Shown piece after piece: positions 1 to 9,582 of a stretch of 64,000 nt of DNA. The DNA lies in the NCBI GenBank assembly GCA_026008535.1, contig BRKX01000018.1, positions 22,018,088-22,082,087 on the forward strand. Reading direction: 5' to 3'. This DNA is from Perilla frutescens. Its lineage: Eukaryota; Streptophyta; Magnoliopsida; Lamiales; Lamiaceae. The notes under the pieces are model-generated. The model worked only from the letters and a program-made list of their open reading frames with translations, was not told where the DNA came from and ran no database searches. The translations under genes were made by a program, and so were the position numbers. Each line of letters starts with the position of its first letter. The first letter of the stretch is position 1.

Positions 1-1002
1 AGTCTTATGTTAAAAAGAGTCAATAAGTAGTCTTCTAGAAGGGCCAACAACAGAAGACAACCACCTAGTAATTCTCAGCAAAATAGAAACTCAAGCAATG
101 AGTAGAAAGAGTTTCAAACTTCAAATTTCAGAAGAGGAATTCAGTGTAGAGAATGTGATGGATTTGGGCACATTCAAGCTGAGTGTGCAAACACACTGAA
201 GAGAAACAAAAAGAATTACAATGCTTATCTCAGTGACAATGACTCTGACGAAGGCAATAATGATTCAGATGAAGAAACCATTACCTTTACGGCAAAAATC
301 TCAGAATTCAAGGATCTCTTCAACAATGCAGAAGATAATGAGTTAGATAATGATGACTTCAGCCAAGAAAAACTTGTCAAGACATACAAAAAGATGTCTG
401 AAAGATGGCTGGAAGTAGTGGAGATCAACAAGACTCTTCAATCTCATAACAAGAATATTCTCAGTGAGAAAGAGAAGCTGATCAAATCTGATGCTGAACA
501 GAAGAATACTATTCAGCAGCAAAAGAAAGAGATTGATGAATTGTCTGTGGAGCTCAAATCCATCAAAAAGAATGTCAACATGCTAAACAATAGTACAAAG
601 AATCTTGATAAGATTTCCACAACTTAAGGATATTTAGGAAAGAGTCATCCAAGTCTTGGATACAGTGGTGGATAGTCCAAGACAGTGTTTGTCAAAGAAA
701 GTACAAGCAAACCAATGCATGTACAAGAGAATGTTTGGCATATCCGGAAGAACATTACTGACAAGAAGATGAATGCTTATAATATAAACAAATAGAGAAT
801 CATTTGCCACTATTGTGATAAGAAAGGTTACATTCGACTACATTGTGAGAAGTACCTTTATGATCTCAAAAAACAAAAATGAGAAGGAGATATGTGACTC
901 AGCATTCCAGCAACAAGAACAGAAAGCCGGTCATTTAGCAAAATCCTACACAAAAGAAACAATGGGTTGTTGAACAGACCAACCACAAAATCCATAGTAA
1001 TA
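1..1002 (+). pseudogene. Ty1/copia gag fragment, decayed
   Basis: Frame 1 reads as the C-terminal part of a plant copia gag. A CCHC zinc knuckle (CRECDGFGHIQAEC, nt 145-186) is followed by an acidic serine/aspartate stretch, then a lysine/glutamate-rich coiled-coil-like segment (about nt 394-627). A second knuckle-like motif (CHYCDKKGYIRLHC, about nt 802-843) has Tyr at the His position. The frame is broken by stops at 28-30, about 103-105, 625-627 and later. The gag layout (knuckle, acidic patch, coiled coil, second knuckle) resembles the SIRE/Maximus-type copia lineage; that assignment is inference. The left end is cut by the window. The right end stops abruptly near 1002, where minus-strand gypsy sequence begins. 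Confidence 0.8.
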
Positions 1003-1258
1003 TGCTCTCCATGGTGAGATGTCGGGTTGAATGTAGCCCTTGTCTAAGAGTTCATGTAGCTGATTTTTTTAACTTCTCTAACTCCTTTGGTGCCATGTAA
1101 TATGACGCTCTCGATACTTGAGCAGTTCCTGGAAGCAAGTCGATCGTGAATTTAATTTCCCTATCTGGAGGTAAACCTGGCAAGTCCTCTAGGAACACGT
1201 CTTTATAATCCCGCACCAGAAGTACATCATCAATTGTCACCTTCTCTGACTTGTTCAT
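1003..1258 (-). pseudogene. Gypsy-1 pol: segment leading into reverse transcriptase
   Basis: The translation contains the conserved stretch before the RT palm (DLPGLPPDREIKFTIDLLPG and YYMAPKELEKLK). It continues past a stop through a degenerate LLDKGYIQP-like motif and SPW, then homology ends near 1003. The catalytic RT region is absent from the window. This frame differs from that of the protease upstream, so a frameshift lies around 1255-1258. Confidence 0.85.
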
Positions 1259-1881
1259 ATCAAACTCACTAAGATCGATTCACATCCTTCTCTTCTAAGT
1301 ATCTTCATTGCTTTCATTGCAGAAATAAATCTTACTCTAGCTCCCAACTTTGATCCAAGAAAAATGAATTCCAGCTCTTCCGGTCTTTGGAAGGTTAGTT
1401 CCTTTTCAAGACACTTAATTGTGGCATGGTTAGCCTCTAGCCAATCCATTCCAAAGATAATATCAAAGTCTCTCAAGTCTAAGACATGTAGATCTGCACT
1501 TAGTGAACTATACCCAAGGTTCAAATCTATATTTTTGCATATTTGATCAGCAATTAAGATCCTCCCCGAAGGTATACTTACTTCTAAGGCCTCACTAAGT
1601 TTTTCCTTAGTCACTTTTAGCTTAGAGCATAGTGCGGCAGATATAAATGAATGCGAAGCTCTAGTGTCAAATAATGCAAGTACAGGCATATTTGATATAC
1701 TAATCATACCAGCCATATTTTCAGGCTCACGTGCAGCATCTTGTCGATTAAGAGCAAAAGCTCGAGCATTTGTTCCCGGAGGTTGACCTGGCCTAGCCAC
1801 TTCTTTTCCCTTATTCATTAGACAATTATATGCCATATGTCCTGGTTGCCAGCACCTATAACACACATTCCTTCCCTTCAT
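1255..1881 (-). pseudogene. Gypsy-1 gag zinc knuckle and aspartic protease
   Basis: The frame begins with a CCHC zinc knuckle (CYRCWQPGHMAYNC), passes a proline/alanine-rich linker, and enters a retropepsin-like domain. The active-site motif reads LFDTRASHSFIS: the catalytic Asp is kept, but the family's DTGA glycine is Arg here, which should damage the active site. Further family landmarks are the DLRDFDIIFGMDWL motif and the following NHATIKC segment. It is in frame with gag upstream apart from a stop at 1912-1914 and ends at a frameshift before the RT portion. Confidence 0.88.
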
Positions 1882-2402
1882 ACATTCACCATTATGTTTC
1901 TTCCTACAAATTTAACATAATGGTTTTTCTTGTTGTGCTTTAGGATTCGATCCTCCTCTCATCCTAGCCTTTTTATCGAAACCACGTTCCTTATTCTTAT
2001 TATCATCCCACTTTCTTCTCCCATTCGGCTCATCAACCTTGTTCTCATTCTTGAGAAGTGATGATTCCACATCTTGAGCTCGTTCAAGAGTTTCAGCATA
2101 CGTGGTCATACCGCGCCCCAATATGATAGTGTTGATCTCAGTTCGTAAGCTTCTTTTGAATCTATGAGCCTTTTTCTCAACAGGTTTGTCAGGTGTGGAG
2201 CATACCTAGATAACTGATTGAACTTCCATTCATAATCATTCACAGTCATATTTCCCTTAGTTAATTGTAAGAACTAAGTTTCTTTCTGATCCCGATAACA
2301 CATAGGAACAAACTTCCGCATAACAGCTTGCTTGAAATCCTCCCAGGTCATATTTGCAAATTGTTCAGGTGTCATCGACCTCCTGTGCGTTTCCCACCAA
2401 TG
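1882..2402 (-). pseudogene. Gypsy-1 gag, C-terminal half
   Basis: The stretch immediately left of the copia insertion reads on the minus strand as retrotransposon gag: a WWE motif at the junction, then an FVPMCYRDQKE-like segment and a MTVNDYEWKFNQLSRYAP-like segment. The open part at 2121-1912 contains a TLERAQDVESSL motif and a basic linker. It has in-frame stops and at least one frameshift. This is the downstream half of the gag gene whose upstream half lies at 20878-21118. Confidence 0.82.
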
Positions 2403-2407
2403 ATCAG
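2403..2407. repeat. Target-site duplication ATCAG, left copy
   Basis: ATCAG immediately precedes the LTR start TGTTGG at 2408. An identical ATCAG follows the outer LTR end at 20873-20877. This 5-bp duplication brackets the copia element and falls inside the gypsy-1 gag frame. Confidence 0.93.
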
Positions 2408-4207
2408 TGTTGGTCCCGGGCGAGTCGATATCAGTTTAGAGGGGGGGTGAATAAACTGATTAAAAACTTTCACTTTAAATGCGGAATAATAGGGGCCCTT
2501 TGACTCGCTTTAGAAAAACTTATCTATGCACAAACTTATTGATCAGTTAAGATAGCTTGAGTGCAGCTTGTGTGAGATTGTGTGCAGTTCAATGGTATGC
2601 AATAATCAAAACAGTACAACACACAAGTGATTTATAGAGGTTCGAAGTCTCAAACTTCTATGTCCTCTCTTCCTTCCGCAGAAGGGCAACTTCACTATAT
2701 AACTTGAGTTTCTTTACAAATTACACAATGAAGGATAGTTGGCTGAACCTGGTAACTGCTCGCTACCTCAGCGGGTCGACGTCTCACACTTGAAGTCCCT
2801 AACTGCTCGCTAGGAAGGTAGGTGCTATTGTCGTCTTTACAAGGTTTTAGATCTCTTTCGATCTTCAAGAGGTTAGTCTTGAACAGAGGGTATCAACTGG
2901 TGTGCTCCTTCAATTGAGCTGGGTAGTTGATCGTTGTATAGCTGAAACTGAGAAGGCTGCCTTGGCTGGATCGTCAACAGCTGGCTGAATATCTTAACTC
3001 TATGAATTCTTCTTCTCAGTCGCACTCTGGCAGTTTTTATCAAATGCTGAACTTGAGCTTAAGTGGGAGGGAGAAAGGAAAGCTCTTGCTTGAATATTTC
3101 AAGAATGTATATGCGAAAGTTGTGAAGACGAAGAGTGTTTAAAACTCTGATTCACTCGTCTTTTATAGAGGAGTGATTTTATGACCGTTGAGTTCTATTA
3201 ATCCGTGGCTCTGTTGGCTCATCAATGACAGATGGTCTTTATTGATCGCTGGAGCTTTTGGTTGAAATAGTCATTACTCTGCCAATCGATCTTCATTGGA
3301 TATTTAATTCCGGGATCTCTGTTGAAACATTTATTTCAAGATTCGCCGGTTTGAGCAGTAACTCCAGGGTTCTCTGGCTTCAGCTTTGAGTTAGCAGTAT
3401 TGAACTTGTCTGTTCAGTTCGGTCATTGCTCCAGTTGGTAGTATTGAGTTTGTCAGCTCAGATTGGTCATTGCTGTAGTTGGCAGTTTTGAGCTTGTCAG
3501 CTCAGTTTGGCCATTGTTCCAGTCGGCAGTTTTGAGCTTGTCAGCTCAGTTTGGCCATTGCACCAGTTGGCAGTTTTGAGCTTGTCAGCTCAGTTTGGCC
3601 ATTGCTCCAGTTGGTAGTTTTGAGCTTGTCAGCTTAGTTTGGCTGTTACTCCAGTTAGCAGTTTTGAGCTTGTCAGCTCAGTTTGGCCATTGTTCCAGTT
3701 GGCAGTTTTGAGCTTGTTTCTCCAGTTCGACTCAAGTTCTTGGCTAGCTTGTCAGCTTCACTGATTTCTCTTGAGCTTTCCTGTCAGCTTGACTAATCAT
3801 AAGCTGATTGACTTCAGTTCTGGCCTCTAGCTGATTTGTCTTGTTTACTTCAGTTTGGCCATCAGTTGGATACTTCCAATCTTCAGTCTAAACTGATCTC
3901 TTATCAGTTCCTTCAGTCTTAGTTGACTATTTTCTCCCTCAGCTCAGCTGACTTAGTTGTCAGTTTGTTTTCGACTAATTTGACTATTTTGACTCCTCAG
4001 TTGAGTTGACTTCTGACTGGATGACGTATCCTTCAGCTTGCAGACCATACTCCATAATGGTTGACTTTGTCTTTACTTGAATTCCTTTTTGATGTTCTGA
4101 ATTGATCAGCTCAGATCTACAACTTGAATTTTAGTCAGTTTTTTATAAATAATTTTGACATCTCATCAAAACCTAATTTAGGGGCTCCTTGATAGTTTTT
4201 CGTAACA
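2408..4207 (-). repeat. Copia 3' LTR
   Basis: This 1800-bp direct repeat matches 18184-20872 once the insertion in that copy is removed. It starts TGTTGGTCCC at 2408 and ends TAACA at 4207 in plus coordinates. It contains a 44-bp tandem array (about 3385-3716) and many CAGTTG/TCAGCTGA words. Scattered substitutions relative to the other LTR indicate an insertion that is not very recent; I did not compute the divergence. Confidence 0.93.
3385..3716. repeat. 44-bp minisatellite within the copia 3' LTR
   Basis: About seven tandem copies of a 44-bp unit built on GGCAGTTTTGAGCTTGTCAG followed by CTCAGTTTGGCCATTG and a CCAGTTGG end. A clean period runs from 3481 to 3524, repeating at 3525. The same array is present in the 5' LTR at about 20056-20385. 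Each unit contains CAGTTGG or a near variant, which fits the plant MYB core consensus CNGTTR. Confidence 0.85.
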
Positions 4208-4222
4208 ATTTTCCCCTTTTTA
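4208..4222 (-). other. Copia polypurine tract
   Basis: On the coding strand the sequence just before the 3' LTR reads AAAAAGGGGAAAAT. This is the expected purine-rich primer for plus-strand DNA synthesis, and its position directly abutting the LTR supports the boundary at 4207/4208. Confidence 0.85.
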
Positions 4223-4608
4223 ATGATGTCAAAACCTTGTCGATGATGATGGAAAAACTGAAAATGTACGTTTGATATACATGTTGTAGTTTGCTTAAGA
4301 AGTTTCTTGAAATCAGAGTGAGTTTGATTCATGATATTCATTCAAGTATCAAAGCATTCAAGGTATGCATGAAATTCAAGTATTAGAGCATTTAGACTTC
4401 AGATTTCAGAGCTTTCTTTCATTTTGGGCATGCTTTCATTCATGTATTAGAGCATTCAAACTTCAAGTATCAGAGCGTTATAAACATAATCAAGATGTGA
4501 TTTGAGACATGATATTTGAAGCATTGAAGTATGTATTATATATTCACTTAAAGCATATTATATCCAAGCTTTCATCTTTTAAGAGTAAGAGTAGTTAAAA
4601 CTACTAAT

Positions 4609-6448
4609 TTACTTCCTGAAACTGCTTCTTTTCTTTCTGCTCGATTCTCCTCTTTCTTGGACTCCCTGTGTTCTCCATGCTTCCCCCTGAAGCTGATCTT
4701 CTCCCTCATGATGAATTTCTTTTTGAATCTGATCCCAAAGAGTTAAGCATCCACCATCATACTGTCCATCTTCCCCCATTTTGGCATCATCCAAAAGCTG
4801 GGAGGGATCGCATGGTGATATGGACAAGTTTGGCACGAAAGTGAAGGCAGTTGCTAAATTGTCATCATAGAATGAGGGAACTGAAGGAATTGGCATGGGC
4901 AAAGAGAGCCATGCGCAGGCGTCTTCAGTTGTCATAAACTGACCTTGATCGAATGTGAGAGAGAATTCTTGCTCTCTAAAGTTCATCGAGGCCAAGTTGT
5001 TGAAGATCTCATCGGTTGAAGCGATGGGTAGATCTCTAAGAAATGGTATGCATGAGGAGTTGGCCGGTTCATTTTTGGGAAGAGGAGCATCGGCGGGTAT
5101 ACTAAGCTGGATTCACTTGATCATTGAATCCATTATCTCCGAAAGCGTTGGTGGCGAGGAGAGTGGATGATTCATCCAGTTTCTACTCCATTTTCCTTCG
5201 TTGATCCAGAAGGTGGATCCACGGGTGCAGATGAGGTGGAACATTGTTGTCTCATCCAGTTGGAATCGCCATATGGTACTGGAGGTACCGTCTCAGTTGC
5301 TCGAATAGAAAGGGATCGGTGCCCTCAATGAGACCGAAGCAGCTGCTGAGCTGATGGTCTAAAACTTCTTTAAATTCAACCTCAATGGAGTCGTTATTGA
5401 CTAAGGTTAGAGGTTGGGAGCTGGTTGACATTGTAGGCTGATCACTCAGTCTTGAGAGAGGCTCGCTCTCAATCAGCAGCTGTCTTTCGTTAGTTGAGCT
5501 GACGGGTGATTAGAAGGATGCCTTTCCACGACCTGAGTCAGAAGGTCCTTGTTAACGTGATCGCTTCGGGATCTAATGGCAGTAGATAGTTGGGAGCATG
5601 TCCCTTCTTCCGATTTGCTCGCCAGTTGGGATGACCTCTTCAAGTTGGCTTAGAAGGATGTGGCTTATGCGACTCATAAACCCAATCTTCTCTCGGAATG
5701 ATCCAGTTGAGGGATCATATTCCGCTCGCTCTACATTTGCTTGTAGTTGAGCAAGAATGAAAAAGGCCCAGTCGGCTTTACAACCGAAATATAGAGCGGC
5801 CGTGAGATGTGCTTTGAGCTCGGAGAACTGGACCGTCTCAAAGTTGCTATGTAGGATATGACCGGTGATATCCAAGAGTTGGATGATCTCGCTGGGCATG
5901 TTCTCCTTTAGTCTGTGTGAACAGTCATGGTGGTGCATGTGAGGATGCTTCCACATACCCCACAGTGCGTATTTGCATGGCAGATTCAGATCCATTACGT
6001 CTGGACCGTCGCCGGGGAGGTGAAGGGTAGACATCATCGTATTCTTGGTCACCGTGATCACTTGATTCTGGATAGTGGAGATGATGTTGTTGTCGGAGAT
6101 GGTTGCGTTGTAGTAGAACTCTACAACTTGAGTAGGTATGTTCATGACTGGCATTAAAGTCAAGAACGGCAGTAGCCCGGTTGCCTCCAATGGCCGATAA
6201 ATTCTTTGAAAGCTCTCTGCGCCTAGACGTGCATTAAGAAGCTCTAGATTTAGAGTTTTATCTTTTTTCATCTTGAGTTCTAGCGATTTGCCATCTACCA
6301 TCTGAAATGGGAGCTTCATATCTGCAAAGAGATGTTTTTCTTGTTTAGATATGCAAGTGTGTTGAGAGGAGAGAGAGAGGGCTTGCAGGTGATCAAAGCA
6401 AGAGTGAGAAAGAGTTTGCAGATGATCCAAGCCTTCATCTCCTTGCAC
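4609..6448 (-). pseudogene. Extra copia ORF C, third copy of a retrotransposon accessory ORF
   Basis: The longest open part is 6448-5573 (291 codons; a likelier start is the Met at 6319, MKLPFQ). It shows the pattern VVEFYYNA...II.TI....ITVT......LHLP near residues 110-150, and later LLDITGHILH and DWAFFILAQL. These positions match ORFs A and B by eye. Downstream, broken frames continue to a second open stretch (4995-4609, 128 codons) rich in charged residues. Function is unknown. The pattern resembles the conserved region of plant retrotransposon ORF1/Athila ORF-1-like accessory proteins; this is inference from motif spacing. Unlike A and B, C keeps Trp (TGG) at a position where they have TAG. 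Confidence 0.62.
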
Positions 6449-6660
6449 ATATTTATTCAGCTTTGCATGCAGGAATCAAGGACACTCGATTGCTATTCTT
6501 AGCTGATCAGCCATCTGATTTGATGGATGATTAGCTGAATTAATGATGCATGCATTCCAGCCATTCCATCGTGAGGTAACTTTATGATCGTGTGGCTAAG
6601 AAGAAGCAATTTGAAAATGGAGTAGTTGCCATAAATAGCAAAATATTTTCTACAGATCTT

Positions 6661-6672
6661 GCTATTTATATC
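6661..6672 (-). promoter_or_regulatory. TATA-like box upstream of ORF C
   Basis: The coding strand reads GATATAAATAGC, about 213 bp before the first Met of ORF C and about 340 bp before the alternative Met at 6319. A CAACGGTAACA word at 6813-6823 (plus strand) lies further upstream and recurs upstream of ORF A at 11869-11879. A promoter role is inferred from sequence only. Confidence 0.4.
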
Positions 6673-6861
6673 TCAGTAGAAAATTATATTTTTCTTTTCG
6701 ACTTTGAAGAGTTGATTTAATATCAATGTAGATATATTAATGGAAACTTGTGAGATAGAGCCCTATTTTCAAATTGGAGTTGTTGAATATAATATAAGAA
6801 ATTTCATAATCTCAACGGTAACAATGTAATTATGATAAGCTTTGAGAGAAAAAAAAACTTA

Positions 6862-7209
6862 TCCGGATTCAGTTGGGATACAGTTCAACTGATTGACTGC
6901 TCAGCGGTTGGATGATCAGTTGAGTCTTGGTTTTCAGTTGTCGCTGATGAGCTGACTGAAGTTGAAGCTGCAACTAAACTGAATTGATCAGTTGGCTTGA
7001 TCAGTTGCTTGGCTTTCAGTACACAATTTCCGCTTCTTGAAGGGCCTAGCTGGACTAACTGCACTGCTTCCTTTGGAGATAGTTTTGTTCTTTAGCAGTT
7101 TAGGCCTTGCGATTCTCCTGGCTTGGCGAAAGTGAAGCTGGATGGCAACTGACGAGTGTTTCATCCTTTGACTAAGGGATTGTGAAGTTCCCTTTGGTGA
7201 TGATCGAAA
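6862..7209 (-). other. Spacer between ORFs B and C, rich in GATCAGTT words
   Basis: No reading frame is supported here. The stretch is dense in short words such as CAGTTG, GATCAGTT and TCAGCTGA, the same words that make up much of the LTR and the 11960-12380 spacer. Confidence 0.5.
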
Positions 7210-8898
7210 CTAATCATTTTTCATAGGCAATTGCACGCCTTTTGAGCTAGATGTGAGCGGTGGTATGACATAGCTCTTGGATATGAGGCTTGCTGATATG
7301 GTAGTGTCTTCATAATCACTATCGCTCTCATCAGCATGCCTTGGATTCTTCTGAGAAGCCACGACTTTAGTATGTGAAGGATGAAGTTCTATCCTTTTGG
7401 TGACAGGTGGAGTTTGTCGTGATGGCTCAGCTGACTGACTTGATAGATTATCAAAGTTCAGTTTTTGACAAAGTGAGCCAGTTGGGCAGTTGACTGGTTG
7501 ATTTGCAATCCCAACTGCTTGAGGCATAATGCTGGTCTTGAATTCTGCTAGTAAGGCGGTTGCTGGAATCTTATGGAAAAGCCGGTGATTCATGATGTGC
7601 TGGAGTTGCATAATAGTTGGAGGAAATGGATTTGACGATCCTATCAATTTAATGCTCCAAGTTTCTTCACGTTGCCAGTAGCTCATGCCATGAAAGTCAG
7701 TTAGGAAAAAGTGAGACTGGATAGACATAGAATGTCTCCAATTATACTAGTAGAAATACCGGTGGAATTGTTTGAACAGCTCTTGGTCACGTTGTGCAAC
7801 AAAAGCAAAGTGAGTGAGAATGAGATTGGTCACTTCCTTTTCTGCACCCTTGACTACATATTCACCACTGTAGAAAGTGCGAATATTTTCTTCAGTCAGC
7901 TGGAGAGGAAGGCATGTGCCTCTGAAGTAGTCCGCTCCATAGTTTGGATGAGGGATTCCAATGAATGGAATAAGCTCATCTGGATCAGAGCAAACCTAGA
8001 AATCAACTGGTGATCTGTTATTTGATTTTGGAGAATGAACGGCGTTGGCAGTTGAGTTGCTCGATGAGTGGTTGCTTGTCTTGGCCTTGGCTTATCTCTT
8101 TTTCCTTAGTGACTGAAGATGGGCAGTTCCTTTCTTGGGAATCCAGTCAGAGATGAGAACTGGTAGTGCTTCATCACTTGGAGGTTTCATCAGGTCTTTA
8201 AGCATTTTGCTCATTCTTAGAGCAAGTCCTACCATGGACTCAAATTTGCCAGATTTCTTTGAGTCAACGGCCTTGATGACTTGATGCTTGAATTGTTGAA
8301 AGACAAATTCTGCCTAGTTTGTTTGTCTCCCTTCAGCAAGGTGAATCATAACCTTGTATCTCTCTTGGGTGAGTTGACTCAGGCTTCCAATGGCCCCGAA
8401 CATCATCTTGTTCGTTATGTCAAGTAGAACACCATACTCGGGCTTCAGATCAGTTTTAGCTGTTGTAAAACTGAATTGCTTGTCACAGGTTGAAGCTTTC
8501 CATTCTCTCCAGTATGACTCTGTAGATTTCTTTAGTTCTTGAACAGATGAGCCTTCTTGTGGAAGCTCGAATACTTCTGCAATTGTTCTCTCAGTGATTT
8601 GTAGCAGCCGTCCTTGAATCACTGATGATATCATCTTTCCATCTGCAGATAATTTTGCTTGAAGCAAAAATTCACTCACCAAATTTTGTCTAAAGAATTT
8701 TGGTGGTGTTTCCAGGTAGTGAAGAACTTCTGTCTTGTGAAGATTTGACAGAAGGGTTGGATTGTTTGATTCATCTAGAATCAATTGAAATTTTTTCCTA
8801 TCAAGGAATTTATCTCTCATAAGTTGCTCTTTGAAGGAATTTGAAGATCTGGATAATTCGGCCATCTTTGGGGTTGGTTGAGATTTTGGGAATTTCAA
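7210..8898 (-). pseudogene. Extra copia ORF B, second copy of the accessory ORF
   Basis: Two open stretches are visible: 8898-8314 (194 codons; possible start MKFPKS at 8898 or MAELSR at 8865) and 7728-7210 (172 codons). Broken frames join them. The first has LVSEFLLQAKLSADGKMISS, ITERTIAEVFELP and LKPEYGVLLDITNKM, and ends at a TAG where ORF C has Trp. The second has FHGMSYWQREETWS. The intervening sequence in another frame has GADYFRGTCLP, NIRTFYSGE and DQELFKQF. Each of these has a counterpart at the same relative place in ORF A. No known enzyme motif, signal peptide or membrane segment is seen; the product function is unknown. Confidence 0.65.
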
Positions 8899-9058
8899 GA
8901 TCTTTGAGAGAGAGAGTTTTGATATTCTAGGAGGAGGAGGCTTTTTGAGAGGCTTGAAGGAGGAGGCTTTTTATGAGTATTTGGAGAGGCTTATAGATCT
9001 GATGGTTGGAATGGTACTAGCCTCTAGCCTCTTTTGGTTGTTGGCATTTAATGACTTT

Positions 9059-9158
9059 GACACGTGTCATTATCTTGCAATGGTTAAAAATTTCAAAAAT
9101 AAATGTGAAGTTCGACATTTATTTGAAAACAAAAGGATAATCTTTTTATATATATATC
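9059..9158 (-). promoter_or_regulatory. Putative promoter of ORF B: TATA-like run and G-box
   Basis: On the coding strand a TATATATATAAAAAG run (9158-9143) lies about 250 bp before the first Met at 8898. A GACACGTGT G-box word lies at 9059-9067. The same nine-base word lies upstream of ORF A at 11887-11895. Independent transcription of the ORF is inferred. Confidence 0.38.
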
Positions 9159-9582
9159 AATAAATAATTACAAACTGATTAACAAGAAGTAAGCTTAGGG
9201 CTTTCTAATCAGTCTTAACTTGATCAGCCACTTAGTCCTTCTTGTGATCAGTTTTCCTCCTTTTGGCAAGCGGTTCGGTGATGTCATCTTCTTCATCCTC
9301 ATCGCTGCTGGATGACTCAGTTTCAGCTAACTTGAGTCTTGGATGAGCTTGCAACTGCTTGATCTGCTCAGTGTGCAGTTTAACCTGTTGCTGCAGGGTG
9401 TGGATCAGTTACACATAATAGGGAGGGAGCTGAACTATTGAACTGCTTGGCTGAGCCTTGAACTGAACTGCTCTTGAGTCTGCTTTCTCTTCTTCTTCAG
9501 TTCCAATTAGTTCCTCCCAAGGAACTGTGTGAGATATGTCGTCCGCTTCCACACTTATTTGGTAGGCAAGTTGATCATCTCT

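Noticed and set aside
4135..4341. Minus-strand frame across the 3' LTR edge (and its counterpart 20800-21042)
   Set aside because: They run across an LTR boundary, mixing LTR sequence with internal or gypsy gag sequence; junction artefacts.
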